Shown in pieces: positions 50,691 through 59,549 of a stretch of DNA of 64,000 bases. The translations under genes and the position numbers were made by a program. Location of the stretch: NCBI RefSeq assembly GCF_033406955.1, contig NZ_CP137734.1:6448001-6512000 (forward strand), read 5' to 3'. Position 1 is the stretch's first letter; every line of letters starts with the position of its first letter. The DNA comes from Streptomyces violaceoruber. Lineage in GTDB: Bacteria > Actinomycetota > Actinomycetes > Streptomycetales > Streptomycetaceae. The notes beneath the pieces were generated by a model. That model saw only the letters and a list, made by a program, of their open reading frames with translations, searched no databases and was not told the DNA's origin.

Positions 50691-51089
50691 TCACACCTCC
50701 TCGGTGAGCAGCGGGTAGACGCCGTTCTCGTCGTGATCCTCCCGTCCGGTGACGGGCGGGTTGAAGACACAGATGCAGTGGAAGTCCTCCTTGACCTTGA
50801 GCGTGTGCCGCTCGTGGCCGTCGAGGAGATACATCGTGCCCGGCGTGATGTGGTACGTCTTCCCCGTCTCGCGGTCGGTCAACTCGGCGTCGCCCTTGGT
50901 GCAGACGACGGCCTCGATGTGGTTGGCGTACCACATCGACGTCTCCGTACCCGCGTACAGGATCGTCTCGTGCACGGAGAAGCCGACCTTCTCCTTGGCG
51001 AGGACGATCCGGGTGCTTTCCCAGGTGCCGGACGCGCTCTTCACGTGCCGGTCGGTGCCTTCGAACTCCTTGAACGAACGGACGATCAC
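50691..51089 (-). CDS. ectC: L-ectoine synthase
   Basis: 132 residues, cupin fold. [20 protein letters not shown] and [17 protein letters not shown] hold the metal-binding and barrel residues. It closes N-gamma-acetyl-diaminobutyrate to ectoine. The spacing to ectB (118 bases) is larger than to ectD, and GAGGCATCG-type sequence precedes the start. Confidence 0.97.
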
Positions 51090-51207
51090 GGTTTTGCGAT
51101 GCCTCCTAGGTGAAGGGTGTGCAAGGGGCCCCGGCGTCCTCGGCCGCGCGGACCGAAGACGCCGGGAGTTCGTGGTGGTGGTGCCCGACGGCCGGGCCGT
51201 CAGACCG

Positions 51208-52479
51208 TCACGCGGTCTCGCGCACGGCCCTGGCCAGGGTCTTCATGCCCTCGTCCAGCTCGTCGGGCGTGATGGTGAGCGCCGGCAGCAGCTTGACGAC
51301 CTCGCTCTCGGGGCCGGAGGTCTCGATGAGCAGCCCCAGCTCGAAGGCGCGCTTGGCGACCCGGCCCGCGCGGTCCTTGTCGTGGAACTCCAGGCCCCAG
51401 ACCAGGCCGCGGCCGCGGTACTCCTTGACGTCGGCGAGGTTCTCCTCGGTGATGGCGATCATGTGCTGCTCGACCTGCTCGCCGCGCTTGCGGGTCTGCT
51501 TCTCCATCGCCGACCCGTCGGCCCAGTACGCCTCCAGGGTGGCGGTCGCAGTGACGAAGGCCGGGTTGTTGCCGCGGAAGGTGCCGTTGTGCTCGCCCGG
51601 CTCCCAGACGTCCAGCTCCGGCTTGAACAGGGTCAGCGCCATCGGCATGCCGTAGCCGCTGATGGACTTGGAGACGGTGACGATGTCCGGCGTGATGCCC
51701 GCCTCCTCGAAGGAGAAGAAGGCGCCGGTACGGCCGCAGCCCATCTGGATGTCGTCGACGATGAGCAGCATGTCCTGGCGCTCGCACAGGTCGGCCAGGG
51801 CGCGCAGCCACTCGGCGCGGGCGACGTTGATGCCGCCCTCGCCCTGCACGGTCTCGACGATCACGGCGGCCGGCTTGTTCAGGCCGGAGCCCTGGTCCTC
51901 GAGCAGGCGCTCGAACCAGATGAAGTCCTCGACGGTGCCGTCGAAGTAGTTGTCGAACGGCATGGGCGTGCCGTGCACCAGCGGGATGCCGGCGCCGGCC
52001 CGCTTGAAGGCGTTGCCGGTCACCGCGAGGGAGCCCAGCGACATGCCGTGGAAGGCGTTGGTGAAGGACACGATCGACTCGCGCCCCTTCACCTTGCGCG
52101 CCAGCTTGAGCGCGGACTCGACGGCGTTGGTGCCCGTCGGGCCCGGGAACATGACCTTGTAGGGCAGGTCGCGGGGCCGCAGGATGGTGTTCTGGAAGGT
52201 CTCCAGGAAGCGGCGCTTGGCCGTCGTCGACATGTCGAGCCCGTGCGTGACGCCGTCCCGCTCCAGGTAGTCGATCAGGGCGCGTTTCAGGACCGCGTTG
52301 TTGTGCCCGTAGTTGAGCGAGCCCGCTCCGGCGAAGAAGTCGAGGTACTCGTGGCCGTCCTCGTCGTACATGCGGCTGCCGACCGCACGGTCGAAGACGG
52401 TGGGCCAGCCGCGGCAGTAGCTGCGCACCTCGGACTCGACGGTCTCGAAGACGCTGAGGTCGGGCTGGGTGATGGTCAC
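51208..52479 (-). CDS. ectB: Diaminobutyrate-2-oxoglutarate transaminase
   Basis: 423 residues, class III PLP transaminase. FFAGAGSLNYGHNN, MFPGPTGTNAVESALKLAR, LLIVDDIQMGCGRTG and the lysine-bearing TVSKSISGYGMP are EctB hallmarks. It makes L-2,4-diaminobutyrate from aspartate semialdehyde. Lies 129 bases after ectA. Confidence 0.97.
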   Translation of the reverse strand: MTITQPDLSVFETVESEVRSYCRGWPTVFDRAVGSRMYDEDGHEYLDFFAGAGSLNYGHNNAVLKRALIDYLERDGVTHGLDMSTTAKRRFLETFQNTILRPRDLPYKVMFPGPTGTNAVESALKLARKVKGRESIVSFTNAFHGMSLGSLAVTGNAFKRAGAGIPLVHGTPMPFDNYFDGTVEDFIWFERLLEDQGSGLNKPAAVIVETVQGEGGINVARAEWLRALADLCERQDMLLIVDDIQMGCGRTGAFFSFEEAGITPDIVTVSKSISGYGMPMALTLFKPELDVWEPGEHNGTFRGNNPAFVTATATLEAYWADGSAMEKQTRKRGEQVEQHMIAITEENLADVKEYRGRGLVWGLEFHDKDRAGRVAKRAFELGLLIETSGPESEVVKLLPALTITPDELDEGMKTLARAVRETA

Positions 52480-52608
52480 GACGAATCGCTCCTCGTGGGG
52501 TGAGGGTGGGAGAGGAAGGTCGTACGGGTCCGGTGGGACCGGTCGCGGTCCCGGCCGGGAAGTCTGGGGGCCGGACGGTCGGGGGTGCCCCGACGGCTCG
52601 GCGAGGGG

Positions 52609-53121
52609 TCAGCCGCCGGCGGACAGGGGTCCGATGCGGTACAGGACCTCGGGCTCGTGGGGCCCGTCGGGGAACACCGCCGTGTCGAACAGGACTTCGC
52701 GCTCAAGCCGGGCGCCGCGGCGCTCGGCGAACGAGGTGAACAGTCGTTGGGACGCCGTGTTGTCGGGAGAGATCGTTGTCTCCAGGATGGTGATCCCGCG
52801 TTCGCGGGCCACCCGGTCCGCCAGTCCGTCGACCAGCGTTGCCGCGAGCCCACGACCACGGTACGTCCCGTCCACCGCCACCTGCCACACGAGCAGGGTG
52901 TCGGGACTGTCCGGCCGTACGTAGCCGGTGATGAAGCCGACCGGCACGCCGTGCCCGTCGCGGACGACGGCCGAGGTGGCGGCGAAGTCCCGGCACCAGA
53001 GCAGGTAGCTGTACGAGGAGTTCAGGTCGAGGACCTCGGAATCCCTCGCTATCCGCCACAGGGCGGCGCCGTCGGCCACTCTCGGACGATCGATTTGCAG
53101 GTCTGCTTGCGCGGCAGTCAT
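52609..53121 (-). CDS. ectA: Diaminobutyrate acetyltransferase
   Basis: 170 residues from ATG 53121, GNAT fold. DLNSSYSYLLWCRDFAATSA is the EctA substrate-binding segment. VAVDGTYRGRGLAATLVDGL is the acetyl-CoA loop, and ETTISPDNTASQRLFTSFA follows. First enzyme of ectoine synthesis. A TAAATT box ends about seven bases before the ATG in the minus direction, so a leaderless or very short-leader transcript is possible. Confidence 0.96.
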   Translation of the reverse strand: MTAAQADLQIDRPRVADGAALWRIARDSEVLDLNSSYSYLLWCRDFAATSAVVRDGHGVPVGFITGYVRPDSPDTLLVWQVAVDGTYRGRGLAATLVDGLADRVARERGITILETTISPDNTASQRLFTSFAERRGARLEREVLFDTAVFPDGPHEPEVLYRIGPLSAGG

Positions 53122-53450
53122 GCAAATTGAATTTACCCAGCGAAATTCGAAATTGCATCGCCGGATGGGGTTACGAATGAGTGCCGCTTGTGTTATCACG
53201 CGGGCGCGTGCTTCCGCGCGAGACGACGGCGTTATGGGGCGATTTGACGGGTGCGTAAGCCGCAAATCGGGCAGCATGTGGATCGGGTCACAATCGCGTA
53301 ACCCGTGCGAGACGTGTCCGAAATGTGAAGATCGTTAGTCGTGAAATCTTTGTGTTTAGGTCCGAAGAAAGCGGGCAGAAGAATACGGGAAGCTGCGCTG
53401 AGTAGAATTCTTAAATTCTGCTTGTGCGAGTATCCGGAATTCCCTCCGAT
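53122..53450 (-). promoter_or_regulatory. AT-rich control region of the ectABCD operon
   Basis: About 330 bases without a gene, markedly richer in A/T than the surroundings. Near ectA it holds GAAATTCGAAATT (53142 onward) and a possible -10 TAAATT. Near the far end is AGAATT-CTTA-AATTCT (53404-53419), a perfect AT-only inverted repeat that could be an operator or part of the terminator region of the neighbouring aminotransferase gene. Osmotic and heat control of ect operons is known in Streptomyces. The regulator is not visible. Confidence 0.55.
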
Positions 53451-54578
53451 TCATCCTTCCGAAAGGCCGGGCCCGGCCGCCCGCTCCCACGCCTCCTCGG
53501 CGGCCCGCCGGGCGGCCTCCGGGTCGGCCTTCACGCCCCGCTCGACCAGCGCGGCACCCAGTGCCGCCAGGCAGCCCTGCACGGCCCCGCGCGTCGCGTC
53601 CGGACCGTAGTGGTTGACCCGGATCATCTCGCCCGCCAGCGCGCCGCCGCCCGCCGCCAGCGGCAGCGCCGGGTCGGACTCCAGGGCACGGGCCACCAGC
53701 GCGGACGCGTCGACGTCCGACGGCGTGCGCAGTGTCGTCGCCACCGGCGCCGCGTCCCCCGCCTCGTACACGTACGGCTCCAGGCCGCCCAGCGCGAGCG
53801 CGCCGGCCCGGGTGGCCGCCGCCGCGGACGCGTGCCGCGCCATCACCGTGCCGGGGCCCTCCGCCTCGATGCGCTCGACGCAGGCCTCCAGCGCGAGCAT
53901 CTCCAACTGCGCCGGCGCGTGCAGCAGCGCCTTGCGCCCGCCGTCGATCCAGCGCTCCTTCCAGTCGAGGAGCGACAGGTACGACCGCCGCGGGGCGTTC
54001 GGGTTCGCCGCCATGCGGGCCCAGGCCCGCTCGCTCACCGACACCGCCGAGACGCCCGCCGGGCCGCCCATCGCCTTCTGCGCGCCGATGACGCACAGGT
54101 CCACGCCCCAGGCGTCCGGCAGCACCGGCTCCGCGCCCACCGAGGCCACGGCGTCCAGGTAGAACAGCGCGCCGTGCGCCCGGACCACCTCGCCGATCTC
54201 CGCGACCGGGTTGGTGTTGCCGGTCGCCGCCTCGGCGTGCACCAGGGACACGAAGTCGATCTCCGGGTGTTCGGCCAGGGCCCGGCCGACCTGCTCGGCG
54301 GAGACGGCCGTGTGGAACGGCACGGCGAGGTCGTGCACGGTCGCGCCGCAGTCCCGCAGCCAGTTGCCGAAGGTCTGCCCGTACGGTCCCGTGACGACGT
54401 TCAGCGCGACGGTGCCGGGCCCCGCGGCGGCGCGGATGGCGCCCTCCAGCGGCAGCAGCGCCTCGCCCTGCATGACCACCACGTCCTGGCCGGTGCCGAG
54501 CAGGCGCGCGACCCGGTCCTCGATCGCGGCGAAACGTCCGGCGCTCAGCGGGGGGAGGTCCAGGAAGGGATGGGTCAC
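53451..54578 (-). CDS. Class V aminotransferase (alanine-glyoxylate/serine-pyruvate type)
   Basis: 375 residues from GTG 54578. PLP enzyme: MQGEALLPLEGAIRAAAGPG, EAATGNTNPVAEIG, FYLDAVASVGAEPV and the cofactor lysine in VIGAQKAMGGPAG. It should interconvert small amino and keto acids such as alanine and glyoxylate. Same strand as ectABCD but separated by the AT-rich region. Confidence 0.85.
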   Translation of the reverse strand: MTHPFLDLPPLSAGRFAAIEDRVARLLGTGQDVVVMQGEALLPLEGAIRAAAGPGTVALNVVTGPYGQTFGNWLRDCGATVHDLAVPFHTAVSAEQVGRALAEHPEIDFVSLVHAEAATGNTNPVAEIGEVVRAHGALFYLDAVASVGAEPVLPDAWGVDLCVIGAQKAMGGPAGVSAVSVSERAWARMAANPNAPRRSYLSLLDWKERWIDGGRKALLHAPAQLEMLALEACVERIEAEGPGTVMARHASAAAATRAGALALGGLEPYVYEAGDAAPVATTLRTPSDVDASALVARALESDPALPLAAGGGALAGEMIRVNHYGPDATRGAVQGCLAALGAALVERGVKADPEAARRAAEEAWERAAGPGLSEG

Positions 54579-54755
54579 GGCGGTGCTCTCTTCGGTGACG
54601 GCGGGTGTGCGGCGCGGGTACGCGGCGTACGGAGTCGAGAGTAACCATGGCGTCCGCCGGCACTCGCGCCGGAGTGCTTCCGTTGCGACACCCCCACGCC
54701 CGGAATCGTGGCTTCCGTCACAGCCGAAGAGATCACCGCCTGATGGACTGGGCCC

Positions 54756-55238
54756 GTGTTCCTCGTACTCCTGCTGATCGTCGTGGTCGCCGTGGTGTCC
54801 GCCGTCGGCCTGACCGGCCACGGCGCGAGCGTCCTCGCCGCCCGCCGCGCCCGGGGAACGGGCGCCGGACCGGCTCTGCGCGCCCTCGCCGCCTTCGCCG
54901 GTGCCGCCGCCGTCGCGATGTACGCCTGGGGGCTGCTGCACGTGACCGGCGCCGTCATGGAGTCCGACGGCGGCGCGGGCTCCGCGCCGGCGCCGCCCTG
55001 CCGCACGCCCGGGAACGAGGAGCGCGCCCTCCACGTCATCGACCAGTCGGTCTCCTTCCTGCCGCTGGGCTTCGTCTGCGAGACCACCGGCGGCGGCGAG
55101 TACACCAGCGACGACGTCCCCGGCTACGTCAACCCCGCCACCGCCGCCCTGGCCCTGACCGCCGTCGCGGGCGCCGTCGGGGCCGGGTACGCGAGTGGGG
55201 CGCGCGCCCGCGCGACAGCGCGCGGCGGAGGCGGGTGA
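54756..55238 (+). CDS. Small membrane protein of unknown function
   Basis: 160 residues from GTG 54756. Three hydrophobic segments: FLVLLLIVVVAVVSAVGL, ALAAFAGAAAVAMYAWGLL and a C-terminal AALALTAVAGAVGAGYA. Two cysteines (APPCRTPG and FVCETTGGG) lie in the loop between the second and third and may pair outside the membrane. No known family. Divergent from the aminotransferase gene. Confidence 0.65.
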   Translation: MFLVLLLIVVVAVVSAVGLTGHGASVLAARRARGTGAGPALRALAAFAGAAAVAMYAWGLLHVTGAVMESDGGAGSAPAPPCRTPGNEERALHVIDQSVSFLPLGFVCETTGGGEYTSDDVPGYVNPATAALALTAVAGAVGAGYASGARARATARGGGG

Positions 55239-55293
55239 CCCGTCCCGTGACCGGCCCCGTACGGGTGTGCGGGCACCGTTTAGGGTGCGGGGC

Positions 55294-56385
55294 ATGAGCG
55301 ATCGCGCGGTGCTGCACGTGAAGGGTCGGGTGCTCGTCGGGCCGGAGGAGGTCCGGGACGAGGTGTGGGTGATCGACGGACGGATCTCCTACGACCGCCC
55401 CACGGGCGCCGCCGACGTCCGCACCGTCGAGGGATGGGCCCTGCCCGGCCTGGTCGACGCGCACTGCCACGTCGGCCTCGACCAGCACGGCGCCGTCCCC
55501 GCGGACGTGGCCGAGAAGCAGGCGCTGACCGACCGGGAGGCGGGCACCCTCCTCGTCCGGGACGCGGGCTCGCCCTCCGACACCCGCTGGATCGACGACC
55601 GCGAGGACCTCCCGAAGATCATCCGGGCCGGCCGGCACATCGCCCGCACCCGCCGCTACATCCGCAACTACGCCTGGGAGGTCGAGCCCGACGACCTCGT
55701 CGCCTACGTCGCCCAGGAGGCCCGGCGCGGCGACGGCTGGGTGAAACTGGTCGGCGACTGGATCGACCGCGACCTCGGCGACCTGTCGGCCTGCTGGCCG
55801 CGCGGCGCCGTGGAGGCGGCCATCGCCGAGGCCCACCGGCTGGGCGCCCGCGTCACCGCGCACTGCTTCGCCGAGGACTGCCTGCGCGACCTGGTCGAGG
55901 CAGGCATCGACTGCGTGGAGCACGCCACGGGACTGACCGACGACACGATCCCGCTCTTCGCCGAGCGCGGCGTCGCCATCGTCCCCACCCTGGTCAACAT
56001 CGCCACCTTCCCCGCGCTGGCCGACGGCGGCGAGTCCCGGTTCCCGCGCTGGTCGGCCCACATGCGCCGGCTCCACGAACGCCGCTACGACACCGTCCGG
56101 AGCGCCTACGACGCCGGCATCCCGGTCTTCGTCGGCACCGACGCGGGCGGTGCCCTCGCCCACGGGCTGGCCGGGGCCGAGGTCGCCGAGCTGGTCACCG
56201 CGGGCATCCCGCCCGTCGAGGCCCTCGCCGCGACGACCTGGGCCGCCCGGCGCTGGCTCGGCCGCCCCGGCCTGGACGAGGGCGCGCCGGCGGACCTGGT
56301 GGTGTACGAGCAGGACCCGCGCGCGGACGTGCGCGTGCTGACCGCTCCGCGCCGGGTCGTGCTCAACGGGCGGGTCGTCGGTTGA
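55294..56385 (+). CDS. Amidohydrolase family protein
   Basis: 363 residues. Metal ligands: GLVDAHCHVGL (HxH), a lysine in GWVKLVGDWID, RVTAHCFAEDC, CVEHATGL and the aspartate of VFVGTDAGGALAHGL. That is the imidazolonepropionase-like amidohydrolase pattern with one or two zinc ions. The small N-terminal and C-terminal beta sandwich (LVVYEQDPRADVRVL) is present. Substrate unknown, probably an amide or cyclic imide. Confidence 0.88.
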   Translation: MSDRAVLHVKGRVLVGPEEVRDEVWVIDGRISYDRPTGAADVRTVEGWALPGLVDAHCHVGLDQHGAVPADVAEKQALTDREAGTLLVRDAGSPSDTRWIDDREDLPKIIRAGRHIARTRRYIRNYAWEVEPDDLVAYVAQEARRGDGWVKLVGDWIDRDLGDLSACWPRGAVEAAIAEAHRLGARVTAHCFAEDCLRDLVEAGIDCVEHATGLTDDTIPLFAERGVAIVPTLVNIATFPALADGGESRFPRWSAHMRRLHERRYDTVRSAYDAGIPVFVGTDAGGALAHGLAGAEVAELVTAGIPPVEALAATTWAARRWLGRPGLDEGAPADLVVYEQDPRADVRVLTAPRRVVLNGRVVG

Positions 56386-56439
56386 CCGACGGGAGTGACG
56401 CGGGGGAACACCCGTGCCGGAAGATGCGACGAAGATTCG

Positions 56440-56582
56440 AATAGATCCGCCAAAACCCCACGAAGGGGTGAAGTGCCCCGGGATCGCTGACGGTTGGGCG
56501 CACGCGGGGACATCCTTTCCGGGTCCCAAGCATGTCGCTCATGCGTGCCCCGCACGCATGTCTCACTGGGGGTCCCACCACC
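56440..56582 (+). promoter_or_regulatory. Structured leader before the LAETG-protein gene
   Basis: The hairpin CATGCGTG (56540-56547)/CACGCATG (56553-56560) is perfect with a 5-base loop. Further upstream CCCC-ACGAA-GGGG and GGGG-TGAAGTG-CCCC share the same GGGG and are mutually exclusive, as in a switching leader. I could not match it to a known riboswitch class. Confidence 0.4.
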
Positions 56583-57539
56583 TTGAACGGCAACACCTTC
56601 CGCATGCCCGCACGCCGTCTCGCCACCGTCGCGGCGGCCACGGCCCTGGCCGCGGGTCCCGCGACCCTGGCCGGCGCGGGGTCCGCCCACGCGACCGGCG
56701 ACCACGGCCGCGCGAGCGCCACCGTGCTGCGCACCGGGCTCGACGTCTCCCTGCTCAACAAGACCGTGAACGTCCCGCTCGCGGTCACCCTCAACGAGGT
56801 GCAGGCGCCCGAGAGCGCCGAGAAGACCGCGCTCACCGCCCGGCTGGACGGCGTCGACGGCGGAAAGCCGTTCAGCGTCCTGCGCGCCGACGTGGCCGAG
56901 GCGAGGGCGACGGCCACCGCCGGGAAGAGCGAGGGCTCCACCACGCTGGCCCGCGCCAGGCTGCACGTTCCCGGCCTGCCGCTGCTGTCGGTGATCGAGG
57001 TCCAGGAGGTCACCTCCACGGCCACCTGCGAGGCCGGGAAGCAGCCGGTCGCCGACGCCAACCTCCTGGGACCCGTGACCGTCCTCGGCAAGAAGGTCAC
57101 GCTCACCACCGGCGGGACGACGGACGTGAAGGTGCCCGGCGTCGGCGAGGTACGGCTCGACCTCTCGAAGGAGGAGACCACCTCCCGCACGGCCGCCGCC
57201 ACCGCGCTCGAACTCAAGGTCTCCGTCAACCCCGGCGACCTGAACGTCGCCGAGGTCGACGGCACCGTCACCCTGGCCAGGGCGACCTGCGAGTCCCCGG
57301 CCGCCCCCGCGGACGAGGCCGGGCAGCCCCCGGCGCAGGCCGACGAGCCCCCGGCGGAGCAGGACGCGGAACGGCCCGCCGAGCCCGCGGCCGACGTGAA
57401 GGCCCAGGGCGCCCGCACCGAGGCCGACCTCGCCGAGACCGGCGGCAGCTCCGCGACGCCGTACGTCGCGGCCGGAGCCGCGGCCCTGGTCCTGGCGGGC
57501 GGCGGCGCCCTGGTCCTGGCCCGGCGCAGGCGCGGCTGA
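56583..57539 (+). CDS. SCO1860-family LAETG-anchored surface protein
   Basis: About 318 residues from TTG 56583 (GGGGG ten bases upstream). ATG 56532 and ATG 56604 are alternatives. Signal peptide: RRLATVAAATALAAGPATLAG ending SAHA. The mature domain (ASATVLRTGLDVSLLNKTVN, LSVIEVQEVTSTATCEAG, LDLSKEETTSRTAA) is beta-rich. It ends in a Pro/Ala/Glu-rich stalk, LAETGG, a membrane helix and RRRRG, the sorting signal for a class E sortase. A wall-linked protein of unknown role. Confidence 0.88.
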   Translation: MNGNTFRMPARRLATVAAATALAAGPATLAGAGSAHATGDHGRASATVLRTGLDVSLLNKTVNVPLAVTLNEVQAPESAEKTALTARLDGVDGGKPFSVLRADVAEARATATAGKSEGSTTLARARLHVPGLPLLSVIEVQEVTSTATCEAGKQPVADANLLGPVTVLGKKVTLTTGGTTDVKVPGVGEVRLDLSKEETTSRTAAATALELKVSVNPGDLNVAEVDGTVTLARATCESPAAPADEAGQPPAQADEPPAEQDAERPAEPAADVKAQGARTEADLAETGGSSATPYVAAGAAALVLAGGGALVLARRRRG

Positions 57540-57738
57540 CGGTGGGGAACCGGCCGGGGGAGGGTCACTGGCCGGTTCTGGCCGGGGTGCGTGTGCGGGG
57601 GCGGACGGTGCTCTGGTGCCCCCGAGGGGCGCGGCGGGTGCCGGGCCCGGTCCTGGCGAGCGGGGGCGCGCCGGTGCCGGCCCGGTGTGGCGCGGTGCGG
57701 TGCGGTGCGGCTGACGGTGGGGATCCGGCCGGGGCATG

Positions 57739-58395
57739 TGGGGGCGGTGGTCCCGGCTGGGGCGGGCGGTGGCCCTGTGTGTCGCGGGTGCCGGGGCCTG
57801 ATCCTGGCGGGCGGGGGCGCGTTGCTGGCCCGGTGCGGCGCGGTGCGGTGCGGCTGGCGGTGGGGATCCGGCCGGGGGTGGGTCTCTGGCCGGGGTGCGG
57901 GGCGCCTGCGGGGGATTCGGCGGGGGCGTGTGGGGGCGGTGGTCCCGGCTGGGGCGGGCGGTGGTCCGGTGGCCCTGTGTGTCGCGGGCGCCGGGGCCCG
58001 GTCCTGGTGGGTGGGGGCGTTGCTGGCCCGGCGCGGTGCGGTGCGGCTGGTGGTGGGGATCCGGCCGGGGGTGGGTCTCTGGCCGGGGTGCGGGGCGCCT
58101 CTGGGGGATTTGGCGGGGGCGTGTGGGGGCGGTGGTCCCGGCTGGGGCGGGCGGTGGTCCGGTGGCCCTGTGTGTCGCGGGTGCCGGGGCCCGGCCCTGG
58201 CGGGCGGGGACGTTGCTGGCCCGGTGCGGCTGGCGGTGGGGATCCGGCCGGGGTGCGGGGCGCCTGCGGGGGATTCGGCCGGGGCGTGTGGGGGCGGTGG
58301 TCCCGGCTGGGGCGGGCGGTGGTCCGGTGGCCCTGTGTGTCGCGGGTGCCGGGGGCCCGGCCCTGGCGGGTGGGAGCGCCGCTCCTGATCCGGAG
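57739..58395 (+). repeat. Block of tandem repeats of about 190 bp
   Basis: Units begin with TGGGGGCGGTGGTCCCGGCT at 57739, 57931, 58124 and 58289 (offsets 192, 193, 165), and the last is partial. Each continues through CCCTGTGTGTCGCGGG, a GTTGCTGGCCCGG core and GTGGGGATCCGGCCGGGG. A degenerate earlier copy spans 57540-57738, and its GCTGACGGTGGGGA matches the sequence around the stop codon of the preceding gene. No convincing gene is present in the 920 bases between 57540 and 58460. The long open frames there arise from GC bias. Confidence 0.85.
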
Positions 58396-58460
58396 CGGGC
58401 ATGGCTGACCCGACGGGGGCGGAACCGGCCGGAGCCCGTTGCGCCGGCGCCCCGTGTGGC

Positions 58461-59549
58461 TCAGGCCGGTTCCGTCGCCGTCAGCGTGCGTTCCAGGGCG
58501 CTCAGGAAGCCCTCCGTCGTCGCCCGGTCCCGTACCGCCAGCCGCAGCCACCCGCCGCCCAGACCGGGGAACGTGTCCCCGCGCCGGACCGCGTACCCCA
58601 GGTCGCGCAACCGGTGCCGTACGGCGGCCCCGTCCGGGACGTCGACCAGGACGAAGGGACCCTCGGCCGGTCCGACGACCCGCACGCCGGCACCGGCCAA
58701 CACCGCCAGCCCGGCGACGAGCCGGTCCCGGTCGGCGGCGACGCGGTGGGCGGCGTGGGCGGCCTCCGCCAGTGCCCGCGGCGCCACACACGCCTCGGCC
58801 GCCGCCAGCGCGGGCGTGGACACCGGCCACAGCGGCTGCGCGCGCTCCAGCCCGGCGACCGTTTCCGGGTCCGCGAGGACGTACCCGATGCGCAGCCCCG
58901 CCAGTCCCCACGTCTTGGTGAGGCTGCGCAGCACGACGAGCCCGGGTACGTCCGTCCGCCCGGCCAGCGCCTCCCGCTCGCCCGGCACCGCGTCCATGAA
59001 CGCCTCGTCCACGACCAGCGTCCGCCCGGGCCGGGCCAGCGAAGCGAGTACGTCCGCCGGGTGCAGCACCGAGGTCGGGTTCGTCGGGTTGCCGACCACC
59101 ACCAGGTCGGCGTCCTCGGGGACGGCGGCGGGGTCGAGGCGGAAGCCGTCCGCCGCCCGCAGCAGCACCCGGCCGACCGTGTGCCCCGCGTCCCGCAGCG
59201 CCGCCTCGGGCTCGGTGAACTGGGGGTGCACCACGACCGGCCGGCGCACCTTCAGCGCCCGCGCCAGCAGCACGAACGCCTCCGCCGCGCCCGCCGTCAG
59301 CAGCACCCGCTCCACCGGCAGCCCGTGCCGCGCCGCCACCGCCGCCCGCGCGGCCCGACCGTCCGGGTAGGCCGCGAGCGAACCGAGTGAGGCGGCGACG
59401 TGCTCGCGCAGCCAGGCCGGGGGAGTGCCCGCGCGGACGTTCACCGCGAGGTCCACCAGCGCCGCACCGTCGTCGCGCACCTCGGCGTCCCCGTGATGGC
59501 GCAGGTCGAGGCCGTCGGCCTCAGTGTGCATGGGAGTGTGCGTGTCCAT
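58461..59549 (-). CDS. cobC: Threonine-phosphate decarboxylase-like PLP enzyme (CobC/CobD family)
   Basis: 362 residues, class I aminotransferase fold. LAAYPDGRAARAAVAARHGL, VVVGNPTNPTSVLHP, LVVDEAFMDAVPGE and the cofactor lysine in LRSLTKTWGLAGLRIGYVLA. In cobalamin synthesis this enzyme supplies (R)-1-amino-2-propanol phosphate or a related linker. Its start overlaps the end of the cbiX gene by 29 bases. Confidence 0.9.
   Translation of the reverse strand: MDTHTPMHTEADGLDLRHHGDAEVRDDGAALVDLAVNVRAGTPPAWLREHVAASLGSLAAYPDGRAARAAVAARHGLPVERVLLTAGAAEAFVLLARALKVRRPVVVHPQFTEPEAALRDAGHTVGRVLLRAADGFRLDPAAVPEDADLVVVGNPTNPTSVLHPADVLASLARPGRTLVVDEAFMDAVPGEREALAGRTDVPGLVVLRSLTKTWGLAGLRIGYVLADPETVAGLERAQPLWPVSTPALAAAEACVAPRALAEAAHAAHRVAADRDRLVAGLAVLAGAGVRVVGPAEGPFVLVDVPDGAAVRHRLRDLGYAVRRGDTFPGLGGGWLRLAVRDRATTEGFLSALERTLTATEPA

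Noticed and set aside
56440..56530. Known riboswitch (c-di-AMP or cobalamin class)
   Set aside because: I could not match the conserved core of either class. Only competing hairpins can be supported.
57565..58911. Long Pro/Arg-rich frames on both strands of the tandem repeat block
   Set aside because: They arise from the GC-rich repeat. They have no ribosome sites or domains, and part of them is antisense to the threonine-phosphate decarboxylase-like gene.
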